NCBI RefSeq assembly: GCF_019059575.1
Contig: NW_024881592.1
Span: forward strand, 682,001 to 746,000
Direction of reading: 5' to 3'
Length of the DNA stretch: 64,000 bases
From: Amphibalanus amphitrite
Taxonomy: Eukaryota > Arthropoda > Thecostraca > Balanomorpha > Balanidae
Notes under the pieces: model-generated
Database searches by the model: none
The model's input: the letters and a program-made list of their open reading frames with translations, nothing else
What the model was told of the DNA's origin: nothing
In this document: piece by piece, positions 20,992 through 31,480 of the stretch
Numbering within the stretch: position 1 is the stretch's first letter
Layout: every line of letters begins with the position of its first letter
Position numbers and translations under genes: made by a program

Positions 20992-22007
20992 ATATTTAGA
21001 AAAGTCTCCGCTAGTGTAAACCCTATGGGCGTTTAGAGATGGACCACCAAGTACTCGCAAGTTTACGCGGCTGGCAGCCGCGAAAACTTTGGAGGCCCAC
21101 CATTGGAAAATTAGGCAATTTTGAGACGAATGACTTTGGATTGGGGCTTCAGTCACCTTCTTCTACACGTTTCACTGAGTAAGTCCGAAATTTTGGAAAA
21201 AAACCCTGATAATACCTTTAACGACTTTTATGTATTTTGAACAACTATTGTCTAACGCTTATAATGCCGGGTTGGTTCGTGTTAAATTATGTCTTGCTGG
21301 AGCGCAAGGCGCTGTTCGCTGACCGAACTACATGATGGGGTAAAACGCCCCAGTAGGTCGCGGGGCAAAAAGCCCCATGGCCCATGGGGCGTTTTACCTC
21401 ATGTGTTGTTCGGACTACCCACTTCCTAATGTTCGGTAGCTGGCGAACAGCAAGTTTCTATGCATTTATATATATGTATTTTTCTCAACAACTGTATGGC
21501 AAAGGAAGTGTATTGTTAACTGATTTGCATTGCAATAATTTATTATTTGGCCTTATGAGGCACGTGAAAAACCTGCTCATACAATAGTGTCATAGCTGAA
21601 CACCTGATAGGATGGAAGGTGCTAACTTCAGTGCCGTGCCTCCAGCGGTCTAACGGATCTCTCATATAAGATTTAGCCAACTACCATGTTTAATCTTTAA
21701 GCTAGACTCTAGAGTATGGGGCTTCTTGCCTCAGGCCGTGGGGCGTTTTGCCCTGGGGTTGGGGCAAAATGTCCCATTTGCAGTTGCTTCACAAATCACT
21801 TCCTAGCTGGGAGTCCGATCATAAGTGAATGAATTTGAGGGGTGGAATTTAAAGTAAAATGTCCAAAGAATACATTGAGCACAAATTTGGCCTTCCAGGT
21901 GATGTAGCACAAAATTTAGGTCGGCCTGGTAGGCCTATGCAGCAAAATAGATTATCTGGGGCGTCTTGCCCAAGGTCTTTACCTTGCGTCTTTATCCTTC
22001 ATTATAC

Positions 22008-22556
22008 CCTACGTACATTTGCTATATGTACTTTTGTACGTGACGTACTTTTGTCCATACGTTTACGTACTTTATACCCTTACGTACTTCTGCCATACGT
22101 AGGTACTTTTGTCTGTGACGTACTTTTGTCCATACGTACTTTTTACCCTACGTACATTAGCTATACGTACTTTTGTCCGTGACGTACTTTTGTCCATACG
22201 TACTTTATACCCTACGTACTTCTGCGATACGTACTTTTGTCCCTGACGTACTTTTGTCCATACGTACTTTTTACCCTACGTACATTAGCTATACGTACTT
22301 TTGTCCCTGACGTACTTTTGTCCATACGTACTTTATACTGTACGTACTTCTGCGATACGTACTTTTGTCCCTGACGTACTTTTGTCCATACGTACTTTAT
22401 ACTGTACGTACTTCTGCGATACGTACTTTTGTCCCTGACGTACTTTTGTCCATACGTACTTTATACTGTACGTACTTCTGCGATACGTACTTAAATCCTA
22501 CGTACTTTTGCTTACGTACTTTTGTCCTACGTACTTTAGCGATACGTACTTTTGTC
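22008..22556. repeat. TACGTA-rich tandem array, right arm
   Basis: Units TACGTACTTTTGTCCGTGACG, given here in parts as TACGTACTTTTGTCC and GTGACGTACTTTTGTCC, alternate with ATACGTACTTTATACTG and TACGTACTTCTGCGATACG, in a higher-order repeat of roughly 60 to 70 bp. Orientation is opposite to the left arm. The final units match the outer units of the left arm as an inverted repeat. Frames through it are not genes. Confidence 0.9.
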
Positions 22557-22573
22557 CGTAACCCCTGTTGTAT

Positions 22574-23203
22574 ATGTACTACTGCCACCTAGCAGGAATT
22601 CATGAAGCAGCGCTTATAAGGAACTTCTATAGATGACGTGGTGTCATCAGATTTGCCTTCATTTATCAGTGAGAGCTATCGCATGGGCTGAGAGAACAAA
22701 AGATGTATCGCTCAGCTCAAGTATGTAATACAAAAGTAGGCACGGTAACCCTCACCCGTATAGGCGTTTCCCCAAACATTGTTTAGTTTTCGTTTTATTG
22801 TCGAATAAACTCAATTTTTGTCGACATCTCGCCTCGGGCGCTACGGTTGTGAGGGGGGAGGCAGTTGCCCCAAATGCCTTTTGCCTACCACCACCCCTCC
22901 CCTGGATTCACCAGTGGGCAGTGACTGTTTCGTGAGCATATTAAAGCATGAGTCTTACATTTTTAATAGCATTATTTTTTACTTCTATCCGTTTTTTCGG
23001 CTGCGTACCGTAGGTACATACCTACCCACTCAACCAAAATTTTGTCGTCACTAACAGAAGATGAGTCTTCAAAATCACTATGAAAATAAGTTTTAACATA
23101 CTTCATGCACACTATGTCCAAATAAGCCGTCAACGTCCGAAGAGAGTCCTCGAACCAATACCTCATTCACACTAAGAGGTGTCTCTGAATGATCAGTTTG
23201 GGC
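22574..23203. other. Gene-free spacer
   Basis: I see no supported gene. A G-rich/C-rich stretch at 22850-22915 contains a GAGGGGGGAGGCAGTTGCCCC segment (shorter parts GAGGGGGG and TTGCCCC) that resembles the subterminal part of the small hAT elements here, but no end pair or duplication could be found. Confidence 0.4.
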
Positions 23204-23365
23204 CAGTGGCGGCGGAACACCTTCAATTAGGTAGGGGGGGGGGGGCACTGCCGACTTTTGGTCCCATTGGCCCATTCTTGTCATGCAATGCCCATGGGCT
23301 AATGTTAAAATACAAAAATCAAAGGGGGCACGTTGCCCCAGTGCCCCGCCGTTCCGCCGCCTATG
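23204..23365. mobile_element. 162-bp hAT MITE with 8-bp duplication
   Basis: It starts CAGTGGCGGCGGAAC and ends GTTCCGCCGCCTATG, with GTTTGGGC at 23196-23203 and 23366-23373. A subterminal G-run (23233-23247) is followed by GGCACTGCC, and GGGGCACGTTGCCCC lies near the right end. It is non-coding and was probably mobilised by a hAT transposase acting in trans. Confidence 0.88.
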
Positions 23366-23401
23366 GTTTGGGCTGCACGCCTGCACGTGTGCCCGTTATG
23401 T

Positions 23402-24022
23402 TTAAAGGGACCCTCCCACCTTCAAAAAAGTTTATGAATTGGCATGAAAGTGATGTCGCTCGGTTCAGAAAGAGCGAAAACGAATATCTACCAAATTTCA
23501 CCGAAAAATATTCACCGATTTTCAAGATATTAGACTTGAATCTATGACCGGTTTCCACCGGCGGTATATTGAGCAAACAGTGAACATGATGAGGTGCAAG
23601 TTCATATACAGGTGGCGCTACTGGCGGGCAGGGAATAGGAACAGGAATAGGAACTTTTACTTTTGTTTACTTTTTGGGATCTCCGCTGTTCCTATAAGCG
23701 ATTTTATTTGGAAGCAATATTTTGGCAGCTGAAAGTGCGGCACTTGTTGCGCGCAAAGCAGCATATACTGCACCGCGTGCTACAAAACGTTTTAGTCAAA
23801 CATTTAAAAATCGTTAGATATCTGCGCTGACGTCACACATTCAGAGGGGTATTCCTATGCATTAGCCCTCTGAATTCAAAATGCTGCAATTTTGAAATTC
23901 AATATTTCCGATTTAAGGCATTTCTCGATGTTGTGAGTGCCGAAACCGGTACTTGTGAGCCAGGGACCCCATTTTGGCTATCTCAACTCAAATCTAATGT
24001 TAAGGTGGGAGGGTCCCTTTAA
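23402..24022. mobile_element. TTAA-bounded inverted-repeat element, uninterrupted copy
   Basis: The ends TTAAAGGGACCCTCCCACCT and AGGTGGGAGGGTCCCTTTAA are inverted copies. It is the same family as 473-1922, in opposite orientation, including TGGCTATCTCAACTCAAATC near its right end. It shows the empty site (CCACCTTAACAT on the reverse strand) at which the other copy carries its 949-bp insert. No coding content. A TGACGTCA motif lies at about 23829. Confidence 0.85.
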
Positions 24023-24182
24023 TGTTGATTACCCCAACTTCGCTTCCACTCCGAGCTCTACAGACCACGTTCATGAATCTTCAAGAAGTATCCTAATTTG
24101 AACCTGAGCCCCGAAGTTCGAATTACTCCGATCACCGATGTGTTGTAAAACTATCATACCTGCGGTGGAGCAACTAAAGACC

Positions 24183-24441
24183 TGGCTACACTATGCGTTT
24201 TCTGCGTGCGTTTTTTGCGTGTTTGCGGGTTTTGCGTAATATTGTTCTAGAAAAAAGGTTATTATTAATTAAACTTCTTAAATAAGTATACACAAGAACA
24301 AGTTGATAAAACGTTAATGTTAATTAAAAGTTTATATGAAAAACATATAACAAAAACGAAATGTCGTTTCTTTCTAGAACGATATTCCACAAATCACGCA
24401 AACTCGCAAAAAACGCACGCAGAAAACACATAGTGTAGCCA
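24183..24441. mobile_element. 259-bp MITE with TGGCTACACTATG ends
   Basis: The left end TGGCTACACTATGCGTTTTC and the right end (other strand) TGGCTACACTATGTGTTTTC are followed by TGCGTGCGTTTTTTGCG on both sides. The AT-rich loop contains TTCTAGAA-type inverted motifs (24247 and 24373). No clear target duplication was seen, so the superfamily is left open. Confidence 0.8.
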
Positions 24442-24559
24442 CTGCAGTCTGCATAACGCTTACAGTTTACACTTGGTTTACACTCCAACTCCAAGTCAAA
24501 TGCATGAAGTTACACCGGTTACACCGGCCTGGCCGTGTATACGGATCCAGTTGTGTACT

Positions 24560-24715
24560 GCATTCTGATTGGTCGCAGGAGCCGGCGTGGCTCTACCAAG
24601 CGCTCTGATTGGCTGCCGGTGGCTGTAGCAGAAGACCGGCTGGACGCCACGCTAGTTGCGAGTCGGTAGTGAAAGTGTGGGGTGTCGCTCCGCGTCGCTG
24701 GAATTCACCGCTCAG
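24560..24715 (+). promoter_or_regulatory. CpG-rich promoter-like region with two inverted CCAAT boxes and a 5' exon
   Basis: ATTGG (inverted CCAAT) occurs at 24568-24572 and 24608-24612, each within CTGATTGGYYGC, a spacing of 40 bases. GC- and CpG-rich sequence follows and ends in a donor: CCGCTCAG at 24708-24715, then GTAAGC. This looks like a TATA-less promoter with an untranslated first exon starting near 24640. The downstream exons were not identified with certainty. Confidence 0.45.
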
Positions 24716-24953
24716 GTAAGCCATCTGCCGCCCCTCCCACCCTCTCTCTCTCCTACCGATACTCTCTCCCCAGTGGCCAGAGAGAGTGGTGCACTGACCC
24801 CTCCCTCTGCCGGCGCTGGGGGGCGAACCGCCACGTGTCTGTCTCCCGACCAGTTGATCGAACCCCCCCCCCCCCCCCCGCGGCGGTTTTCCTGGTACCC
24901 CATCGCCACCCGACTCCGGAATACATCCATCAGAGACCTGTCGACCCAGAGAG

Positions 24954-25235
24954 ATGCAGCAGCGTCGTTCCGCGCCACCGACTGCGGCCATGACGCCGAG
25001 TAGCGGTCCCTGCCGGCCCGGCCAGGTCCGGTTCGCTCCAGGCAGCCCAGCTCTGCCGCCCGCCGCCCGCGGCCCGGCAGGCCGGTCGATCGATTCAACT
25101 CCAGGCCGGCGCGGCGGCTGGGGCAGTGGCCTACCGCTCATCATGTGCGCTGGGCATGTCTTCTGGGCCGCCATAAAAATTAGGGGCGAAGTTTCCCCGG
25201 TGGATTACCGTGGAATGCTTCCAGTCTGGCGTTGA
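24954..25235 (+). CDS. Possible coding exon downstream of the CpG-rich promoter, unknown product
   Basis: An ATG at 24954 in GAGAGATGCAGCAG opens a 93-codon frame. It is rich in Pro, Arg, Gly and Ser (starts MQQRRSAPPTAAMTPSSGP) and ends PVDYRGMLPVWR. Composition is what any GC-rich stretch would give, and frames on the other strand are just as long, so the call is weak. It follows the promoter-like region by about 240 bases. No domain is recognised. Confidence 0.15.
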   Translation: MQQRRSAPPTAAMTPSSGPCRPGQVRFAPGSPALPPAARGPAGRSIDSTPGRRGGWGSGLPLIMCAGHVFWAAIKIRGEVSPVDYRGMLPVWR

Positions 25236-25359
25236 GACGTCGCAATCGAGACTGAAGTTTTCGACGCTATTAATGGCTGCAATGCCTTCATCGACTTTAA
25301 CTTGAAGTTACATGGCTACCGAAAACTGCCGCAGCCTCTCTCCTGTTCTTCCAAGTCCC

Positions 25360-26553
25360 ATATCCTTCGCCCTGGTGGGGGGGGCCATTTTGGCCCCCCC
25401 CCCTGTGGTTTTTCAGCGATAACTCAGAAACCACTTGAGTTAGCGCCCTGAAACTTTGTATAGCTGTTTATTCAACATTTTTACATCATGTCCTTTTTTG
25501 GGGGGTTCGGGTCAGGTCAGGTCAGGTCACAAGGTCACCAAAACTGACACCACCTCTAAAAAAGTTCAAAGCTCTCTCAAAGGCACAGCTTTTATCCGAT
25601 CGATGTAAAATTTACAGTACTTGAAGATGTCACCCAGCTCTACAAAATGGCTATCTCGGATTTTTTATAAATGTGACCTAAGGTCAGGTCAGGTCATCGC
25701 TGCTCCCCATTATAAGTCAATGGGAGAATCGAAAAGTAGTTGTTTTTCAGCTAAATCGGGCGTGATTGTTCCTATATTTCGTTATTGAAGTGTCCTGGGT
25801 CAGCAAATCACAGCCCATGTGAAACCATTTGCTTGTGACCTCGCTGAGGTCACGCTAGGTCATCTCCCTGGTGACCAGAGGTCACCAGCGGTTTTTCTGC
25901 ACTTACTTGTTATTGAATAGAGATAGAGACTCCGTTCGACGTTTATCGTGTTTGTCTCGTCAATGCGGATCGAATGATATGCAGCATGACCTATTTCGGT
26001 AAGGTCATGACCTTGACCTGAGGTCAAATTTTCAAAATGACCTTTCGAGGTCAAACTATATATCATTCGACGCGTCTCGACGAGCCAAGCACGATGGTGC
26101 ATGAATCGTTTCTCTATTTTCTCGTGAATGCATGCTATAGTTAAAAACATTTTCAACGAAATTTGCCAAGTTGACCTTGCATGACCTCTGTAGGCCAAAC
26201 CGTTGAGCTGAGGTCAAATCTGACGAACCTTGGCGAAAGAGCTTGAAAAGAGCTATCGATTGCTTTTTTCCGCGGCTCTCTAGCTCTTCTAGTTTCCGAG
26301 CTACAGCGGAATATGTCCGGCAACACCGAAAACACTGAAATTTGACCTATGATGACCTCTAGCGACCTCAATATTGACCTTAGCGAAAAAATGACCGAAA
26401 TACTTTCGAACGTACTTGTTATGGGCTTTCGTTTGCTTTTTTCCGCGTCTTCCTAGCCCTCTTCGTTTTCGAGTTAGACGGGGGGGGTCATTTTGGCCCC
26501 CCCCCCCCCACCAGGGCGAAGGTGGCTCAGACCCACACCAGGGCGCGGGATAT
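25360..26553. mobile_element. 1.2-kb member of the TTAA family with ATAT at both ends
   Basis: The layout matches 34695-35890 (1194 against 1196 bp): TIR, G-run/C-run hairpin with CCATTTTGG core (25377-25403), GGTCAGGTCAGGTCA repeats (25509-25530), CCCCATTATAAGTCAATGGG (25707), and a second hairpin (26480-26510). The right end again has a duplicated TIR: ACCAGGGCGAAGG, then CCAGGGCGCGGGATAT. The left end reads ATATCCTTCGCCC and the right (other strand) ATATCCCGCGCCC, where the relative has TTAACCCGCGCCC. Both edges thus carry ATAT instead of TTAA. No coding sequence. Confidence 0.75.
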
Positions 26554-28118
26554 GATATCCTCATCCCTGTGAGACGTTATTTGTGCCCTCAGTCGGTAAT
26601 TCGTGACGGCCTGCCTGAAAGCCCCCCCCCCCCCTCCGTAGTTTCTGCCCTTGTGTGCAAATACCCACGGGATACGAGGGCGACACCGGACCCTCGCCCC
26701 TGTGGACAGGGGGTGACCCCAGCGGTGGAGGGGTCGTCCGCGGAGGGGAGGGGTGTCGGAGGAGGGGAGAAACAGCACAGATGGACTCGCGCCCTGCCAC
26801 AGTGGACAGGAACCAGGGACCCGCCTGGGGTAGCTCTGCAGAGCTCGCAAACATTCGTTGACCAAGCATTTCCTGATGGTGGTACAGTGTTTTCAAAGTG
26901 GTATTTCCTTGCGTGTGCGGGTTATCGACTGTTGATTCTGTTTCATAACTAATTTACGCAGATGTCCGTCGAACTCTATCGATTGGTGGACCTGTTGTTT
27001 TCGTCGGTCGGAGGGTGAGGGTAGCTCCGCATTATTTACCATGCCTGCCGTCGTCCTGCGGTGATGTGAGGTTGAGGGAGGGATGGAGGGTGCTGGGGGA
27101 TGGAAGTGGAACCCATGCAGTGTAGGGACGATCCGACTGAGTATGACCTCGTGCATATGATGGCTTGTATGGCCGCCTGCCGCGCCCCGTCTCCCTCTAT
27201 AATTCGGTTCACATTGAGATAGAGGCAGCGAATCCGCTTCTCTGTTTTCAATCACTCATTGTTTATATTTCGCCACGACGTCTACATTTTGTGCCCCCAT
27301 CCTCGAGCTGAGAGCAATCCGCCGCCTCTTCAACATACATTTTGCAGTCATATATATTTCAGTTTTTATTTTGACATTTGCATCCAATCACCGATGGCAT
27401 TTGCACTGACCTCTGACGTCATCAAACCTTGTATCCGAGCTATGCCAGACACTCCGGGCTGCCACTGCCGAGCACCCTATCTTCGGTAAGCAAACACGAT
27501 GCCGCTAATTACTGCAGAGGCAGCCGGCCAGTCTGTGGGGCCTGGTTAGTGTTATCAGCGGGCCTGGTGCAGAAGTGACTGGTAATGTAGAAACAGGATC
27601 TGATGTGGGTGATGTCTGAAATCAAAAACTCAAGTAGGATGCGTTTTAACCGTACTGATCCAGAGACTGGTGTGTTCAACGTAGTTTGCATGTCGGTGCG
27701 ATATTACTATAATTATATGTCCGTCATAAGTAACCACCCTATAGGAGCCTTGTGTGGCTTCCTACCACAAGTCGCCACCGCAAAATGGTATAGGGTGCTG
27801 TTTCCAGTAGGGACTATGCTCTAATATCCTCAGTGCACAGCAAAACTCAAAGCAATATTGAGAAGTTGCAAGCAAATGCACATCCATCTGTTTACCGTCC
27901 TAGCGTAACCCTACATATGTAAATCGCTTCCACAACCCTGACTGCAGGTTCCTGACTTACTGGCTAACGTCGAGTCAATTCCCACTGCGCCTGGTTTGTG
28001 AACCCCTGGTAACTTCCGGTGAGCCCGTGCCGGGGGAGGGGCGGGGAGCGGGAGGGAGTGGGAACAGGTGGGAGCGCCCGGCCGCCCCAGAGTCCCACGG
28101 GGTGTCCGTGCTCCCAGT
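26554..28118. other. Gene-free or unrecognised stretch
   Basis: It contains a C-run (26622-26635), the GC-rich segment 26640-26830 and moderately AT-rich sequence. Short frames exist on both strands, but none has recognisable domains or convincing splice borders. A TGACGTCA lies near 27414. Confidence 0.35.
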
Positions 28119-28127
28119 CCCGCCGGT

Positions 28128-29536
28128 GGTGTCACATGCTAAGCTGCTGGCTAAGCTTGCCCTCTACGGAATCGACACTGAGTGGTTTCGTAGCTATCTG
28201 TCCGGCCACACGCAGCAGGTCCGCGTGCAGTCGACCGGAGGGCGTCATTTATTGTCTCGCACTCGAATGAACAGCATAGGAGTATTCCAGGGAGGAGCGC
28301 TCAGCTGTATCCTCTATATGCTTTTTGCAAATGATTTGAGCCTGAGGCTGCCCAGTGACGTCACAATAGTGCAGTACGCCGATGATACGCAGCTCCTAGT
28401 GTCCGGCCGTAAATGCGATATCCAGAGGCTTATCGGTAGCATGGAGGACGCGCTCTGTCATGTGTATGACTGGTTTTGCCACAACGGCATGAAACTAAAC
28501 ACTAAAAAGACACAGATGATCGTGCTAGGAACGCCTGCAATGCTCCGAACACTGTCGCCTGTCGTTGTCCGTTTTTGCGGGGACATGATTACCGACTCGA
28601 GAGAGGTCAAGAACCTCGGTGTGTACATCGACCGTCACCTCAATTTCGAAGCTCACGTGACATACATCTCACGGAAATGTACGGGTATTCTGATAGGGCT
28701 GTCACACGCGCGTCACGTGCTACCGAAACAGACATTGAAGGTGATTGTGGAGGCGCTGGCGATGTCAGTGGTGCGATATTGCCTGTCCGTGTACGGCACA
28801 TGTGGTGTGACCCAGCTCGGCCGGATTCAGAAAGTTGTTCACTTTTGTGTTCGAGTCGTGACGGGCAAACGACGCTTTGACCATGTCAGCGGGGCGCTGC
28901 AGGAGCTCCGCTGGCTGAACGCAGAGCAGCTTGCTGCCTACCACACTGTGTGTGCGCTAGCGCGTATAATTGAGACGGGACAGCCTGAGTACCTGTACAA
29001 CACCATTGGACCGAGAGCGGACCAAAGGCATGCCCATGCAACACGACAGTCGGGGCTAATCACATGCCCCAACATTCGTACCGAAGCTGGAAGGAGGAGA
29101 ATGTGTTTTCGGGGAGTGAGATTACTGAACAGTGTGCAAGCTGTTCCCGGCGAGCCTGGGTTCCGCCGTACTGTCAGGCGGCTCGTGAGATCGGCTGTTT
29201 GTTTGTTTTGTTGGGTTAGGCCCTTTCGGTCGACAAGACCATTGCAGAGCCGGAAGGATGGTAGGAATTAGGGGGAGACATTGGTCTGGGCAGGCACCCT
29301 AGTGAGTCGCCGGGGCTGAGCCCGTCTAAAGACAGGCCACCCAGCCCCAAGGCACTCACTGCACCCGGCTACGGGGTGCGCTCCATCAGGAGCAGCGGTG
29401 CCGCTCCAAGGGAGCAGCCCGCAAGAGATAAAGTTGCCTGTCCAGCCCGGAGGGGGGTTGCGGCGTGGAAGAGAAGGATTTCAGTATCCTGAGGATAGAA
29501 GCACGGATAGGTCAGAGATCGGCTGACGCGCTGTGA
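28128..29536 (+). pseudogene. LINE reverse transcriptase, 5' truncated and interrupted
   Basis: An RNA-dependent DNA polymerase fragment of a LINE that would prime on nicked chromosomal DNA. It lacks the endonuclease and reverse-transcriptase motif A, so it cannot be active. About 357 codons are open to 29197 with no internal stop. The frame then runs into the reverse-oriented insert and acquires a false C-terminus (VCLFCWVRPFRSTRPLQ) shared with the isolated insert copy at 38656. Joining 29197 to 29526 gives the true end, Arg-Ser-Ala-Asp-Ala-Leu-stop. The open frame suggests the copy is fairly young. Confidence 0.8.
29198..29514 (-). mobile_element. SINE-like retroposon, copy 1 (317 bp)
   Basis: It is flanked by the 11-bp direct repeat GAGATCGGCTG at 29187-29197 and 29515-29525, and the host LINE frame is restored by removing it. 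Read on the minus strand it starts ACCTATCCGTGCTTC and ends in the A-rich tail CAACAAAACAAACAAA. The same start and tail occur in the copy at 38656-38975, so both look full length rather than randomly truncated, which favours a SINE over a LINE tail. I found no clear tRNA A or B box, so its origin is open. Confidence 0.85.
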
Positions 29537-29669
29537 GCAGTTGGTGTATGTATGATGGGTTTGTGTGTTTAGTGTAAATGTGTCCTCATTGTGTCCGCAT
29601 TGTAACTGACGTAGAAGAATGAAAAGCCATATTGTATGGATTTCTTTTGAATACATCTGTATCTGTATC

Positions 29670-31232
29670 TGTACGAGCCCTGGGCGACGGCGGGGCGCCC
29701 GGAGAATAACAACCGATTAACGAGCTGCTAATGCGGAAACAATGAGAAACACCGGCCAACCCGGCGATCTCGAGTCTCAACTTTTGCTCATTGATTCATT
29801 GCGGAAATCAAGGCACGAGGAAAAAATCAATTGATACTCCGTTATGAATGTTATATTGAGGACAGATAAAGTCAAATGATGAGGACAACTAGCAAACCGC
29901 TCAACAACAAAAACCGAATTCGACTGCTTGAGTGCGGATCTATACCAATCGTAATCCACATGCACGGCGGCGGTAGTCGAAGTGGCGGCGGCCTCATATC
30001 TCCATCGCCAATGTCATCCCGATGTTTGTTGTCTCTCAGCGTCTCCGTCGTCGTCCTGATGCCTCTGTTGCTATCCTGATGTCTGTCTTACTCTTGTCGC
30101 CCTGATGTCTCAGTTGCCGTCCTATTATCTCTGCTGCTATCGTGATCGTCCTACCTGGTTACATGCTGAGCCGCGTGTCCACACTCCACAGTCCACAGTG
30201 ACGCCTTCTCGGCGGTGGTTGGGAAGGGGCGGTGACGATAATTCGATATCCTGTCGCCGACTTCCCGCAGTCGGGAACGTCTGTGGGAAAAACAGGGCGA
30301 TTAGGCGGCGTTCGATTTCTGAGCCGCCACATACCAATATGGCTTCAGGAAGGTCATTACCAGTTCCGTTGTCTTCCTCTGAGGCAGCAAACCGAGACGA
30401 CTGATGCGGTGATGAGAGCCCTAGTGCAGTGCTTACCTACCGTCGTGCTGAGGCGATCACTTCTGCTACTTACTATATGTACTCTCTTTTTTGATGGCAT
30501 GGCCTATTTTGGTAGCCAGCTTTTCGTGTTCGATCAATGATCAATAACCAGTGTCATTGACCAGCTCTGACTCATTTAGATTGTTTTGTATTTATTTCTT
30601 TGGCAATCATAGGTGCATTGTGCGTGGTCGCTAAGGCAACAGGCTGTTGCATCGATTTAATTGTCCGTTTTGTCGGTAATAATTGTCCGCTTTTAATTGC
30701 CCGTTTTTGCACGGATGTGAATGCGCACACGGCTGCGATGATCTTGGAAATTATTCATAAAGATACAGCTGATGCAAGGTTACCTATGTTATACACATTT
30801 TCATAGACCACCTTATTACGGAGTAGTCTGTGACATTTTCAATGTCATGCGCATGGCATCATTATTCAGTAAGCCGCGCCGGGTTCGAACTTAGCACACA
30901 GGCCAGCTGCATATTATCGTTGGCGGTGGTTTTGAGACTTTCCGGCGTCTAGCGTCTGGAATTCGGATTACGCAATTGCCGGCAATACCCATGGGCTTTG
31001 AGCCAACACTTGTGATATGCCGTCAAGCATCGATGCTACGGTGGTTAAGTTTCCAACCATTGGATCCGGCAGCGCACACAAGAGACATTCTTTGACTATT
31101 AGAGTCGAGCTAGAGTTCACCCGCCCTTTTTATCAAAGTCTGTGATTGTAACGACTAACGCGAACCGTGCAAAGTGGTTGAAGTTCGGGCAGAATTCAGC
31201 GTTTTCCGGAGTTCTTGTCCTGGCAAAGTCTT
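29670..31232. other. Unrecognised stretch
   Basis: Mixed-composition sequence with no supported gene or repeat. Short frames at 30105-30404 and 30232-30540 overlap each other on the same region and show no domain. GGGTTCGAACTT at about 30889 resembles a tRNA B box, but no A box or cloverleaf accompanies it. Confidence 0.35.
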
Positions 31233-31472
31233 AAAAGGCGTAGGAACAGGGGGGAGCATGCCCCCCACTTTTCAACCATTTTTTAAATAAAATCTTTATA
31301 GTTGATTTAAATACAAAGCTAAGAGCAGGAAATGGTTCAGCAAGGTGATATGAGCACAAAACTGCGAAGAATTTCTTCATAGGGATATTGGGGCTCCCAC
31401 AAAGTGACATTGAAGTTTCTCTGCCTCCCCCCCCCCCACACACACACTTTTCGCTAGGTTCCTACGCCCATG
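31233..31472. mobile_element. 240-bp hAT MITE with 8-bp duplication
   Basis: AAAGTCTT lies at 31225-31232 and 31473-31480. The ends share GGCGTAGGAAC and its inverted copy GTTCCTACGCC, close to the CAGGGGCGTAGG ends of the hAT at 12217. Subterminal G- and C-runs are at 31249-31267 and 31427-31438, the right one followed by CACACACACAC. The terminal four bases differ between ends (AAAA and CATG in TIR orientation), suggesting mutation. It is non-coding. Confidence 0.8.
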
Positions 31473-31480
31473 AAAGTCTT

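Larger units (their letters stand above)
16841..21978. mobile_element. About 5.1-kb inverted-repeat element with GGGGCAA motifs
   Basis: The left end AGACCGGGGCAAGTCGCCCC and the right end (other strand) AGACCTTGGGCAAGACGCCC are imperfect inverted copies. Further inverted similarity includes AAAGGGATTATCAGGGTTT at about 17078 with its partner near 21205. Motifs of the type GGGGCAAAACGCCCC recur at 21335-21400 and 21718-21775. It interrupts the reverse-oriented TACGTA array. The interior holds a GC-rich minisatellite, a small inverted-repeat element and AT-rich sequence with no gene I can support. Borders are approximate and the target duplication was not resolved. Confidence 0.5.
6042..22565. 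mobile_element. 16.5-kb composite bounded by 8-bp duplication and inverted TACGTA arrays
   Basis: Identical TGTTGTAT octamers lie at 6034-6041 and 22566-22573. Just inside, the left end reads GGACTAAAGTACGTATCGC and the right end, read from the other strand, GGACAAAAGTACGTATCGC. The similarity continues through TAAAGTACGTAGGACAAAAG on both sides. The ends are therefore inverted repeats built from TACGTA-rich arrays, with a hAT-like 8-bp duplication. Removing the two large insertions (6390-15662 and 16841-21978) leaves an element of only about 2.1 kb, with tandem repeats in its middle. Superfamily assignment beyond hAT-like target size is uncertain. Confidence 0.65.
28119..29669 (+). mobile_element. 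5'-truncated non-LTR retrotransposon (LINE) with reverse transcriptase
   Basis: Similarity to LINE reverse transcriptase begins abruptly with VVSHAKLLAKLALYGID, where a full copy would have the catalytic motif A just before; the 5' end is thus truncated in the polymerase domain, as is usual for LINE insertions. The frame continues through GVFQGGALS, the catalytic YADDTQLLVS (28375-28404), MKLNTKKTQMIVLG and a thumb/C-terminal region with GALQELRWLNAEQLAAYH, resembling Jockey-group (jockey/CR1-like) elements. The 3' part is split by a SINE-like insert at 29198-29514. After it come the last codons (stop TGA at 29534-29536), a 3' UTR of about 110 bases and a tail of ATCTGT repeats at about 29652-29669. 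Confidence 0.85.

Noticed and set aside
28027-28118. N-terminal extension of the reverse-transcriptase frame
   Set aside because: The first 30 or so residues are Gly/Arg/Pro-rich unrelated flank; LINE similarity begins only near 28119.
30885-30905. tRNA B-box-like GGGTTCGAACTT
   Set aside because: No matching A box, acceptor stem or cloverleaf was found around it.
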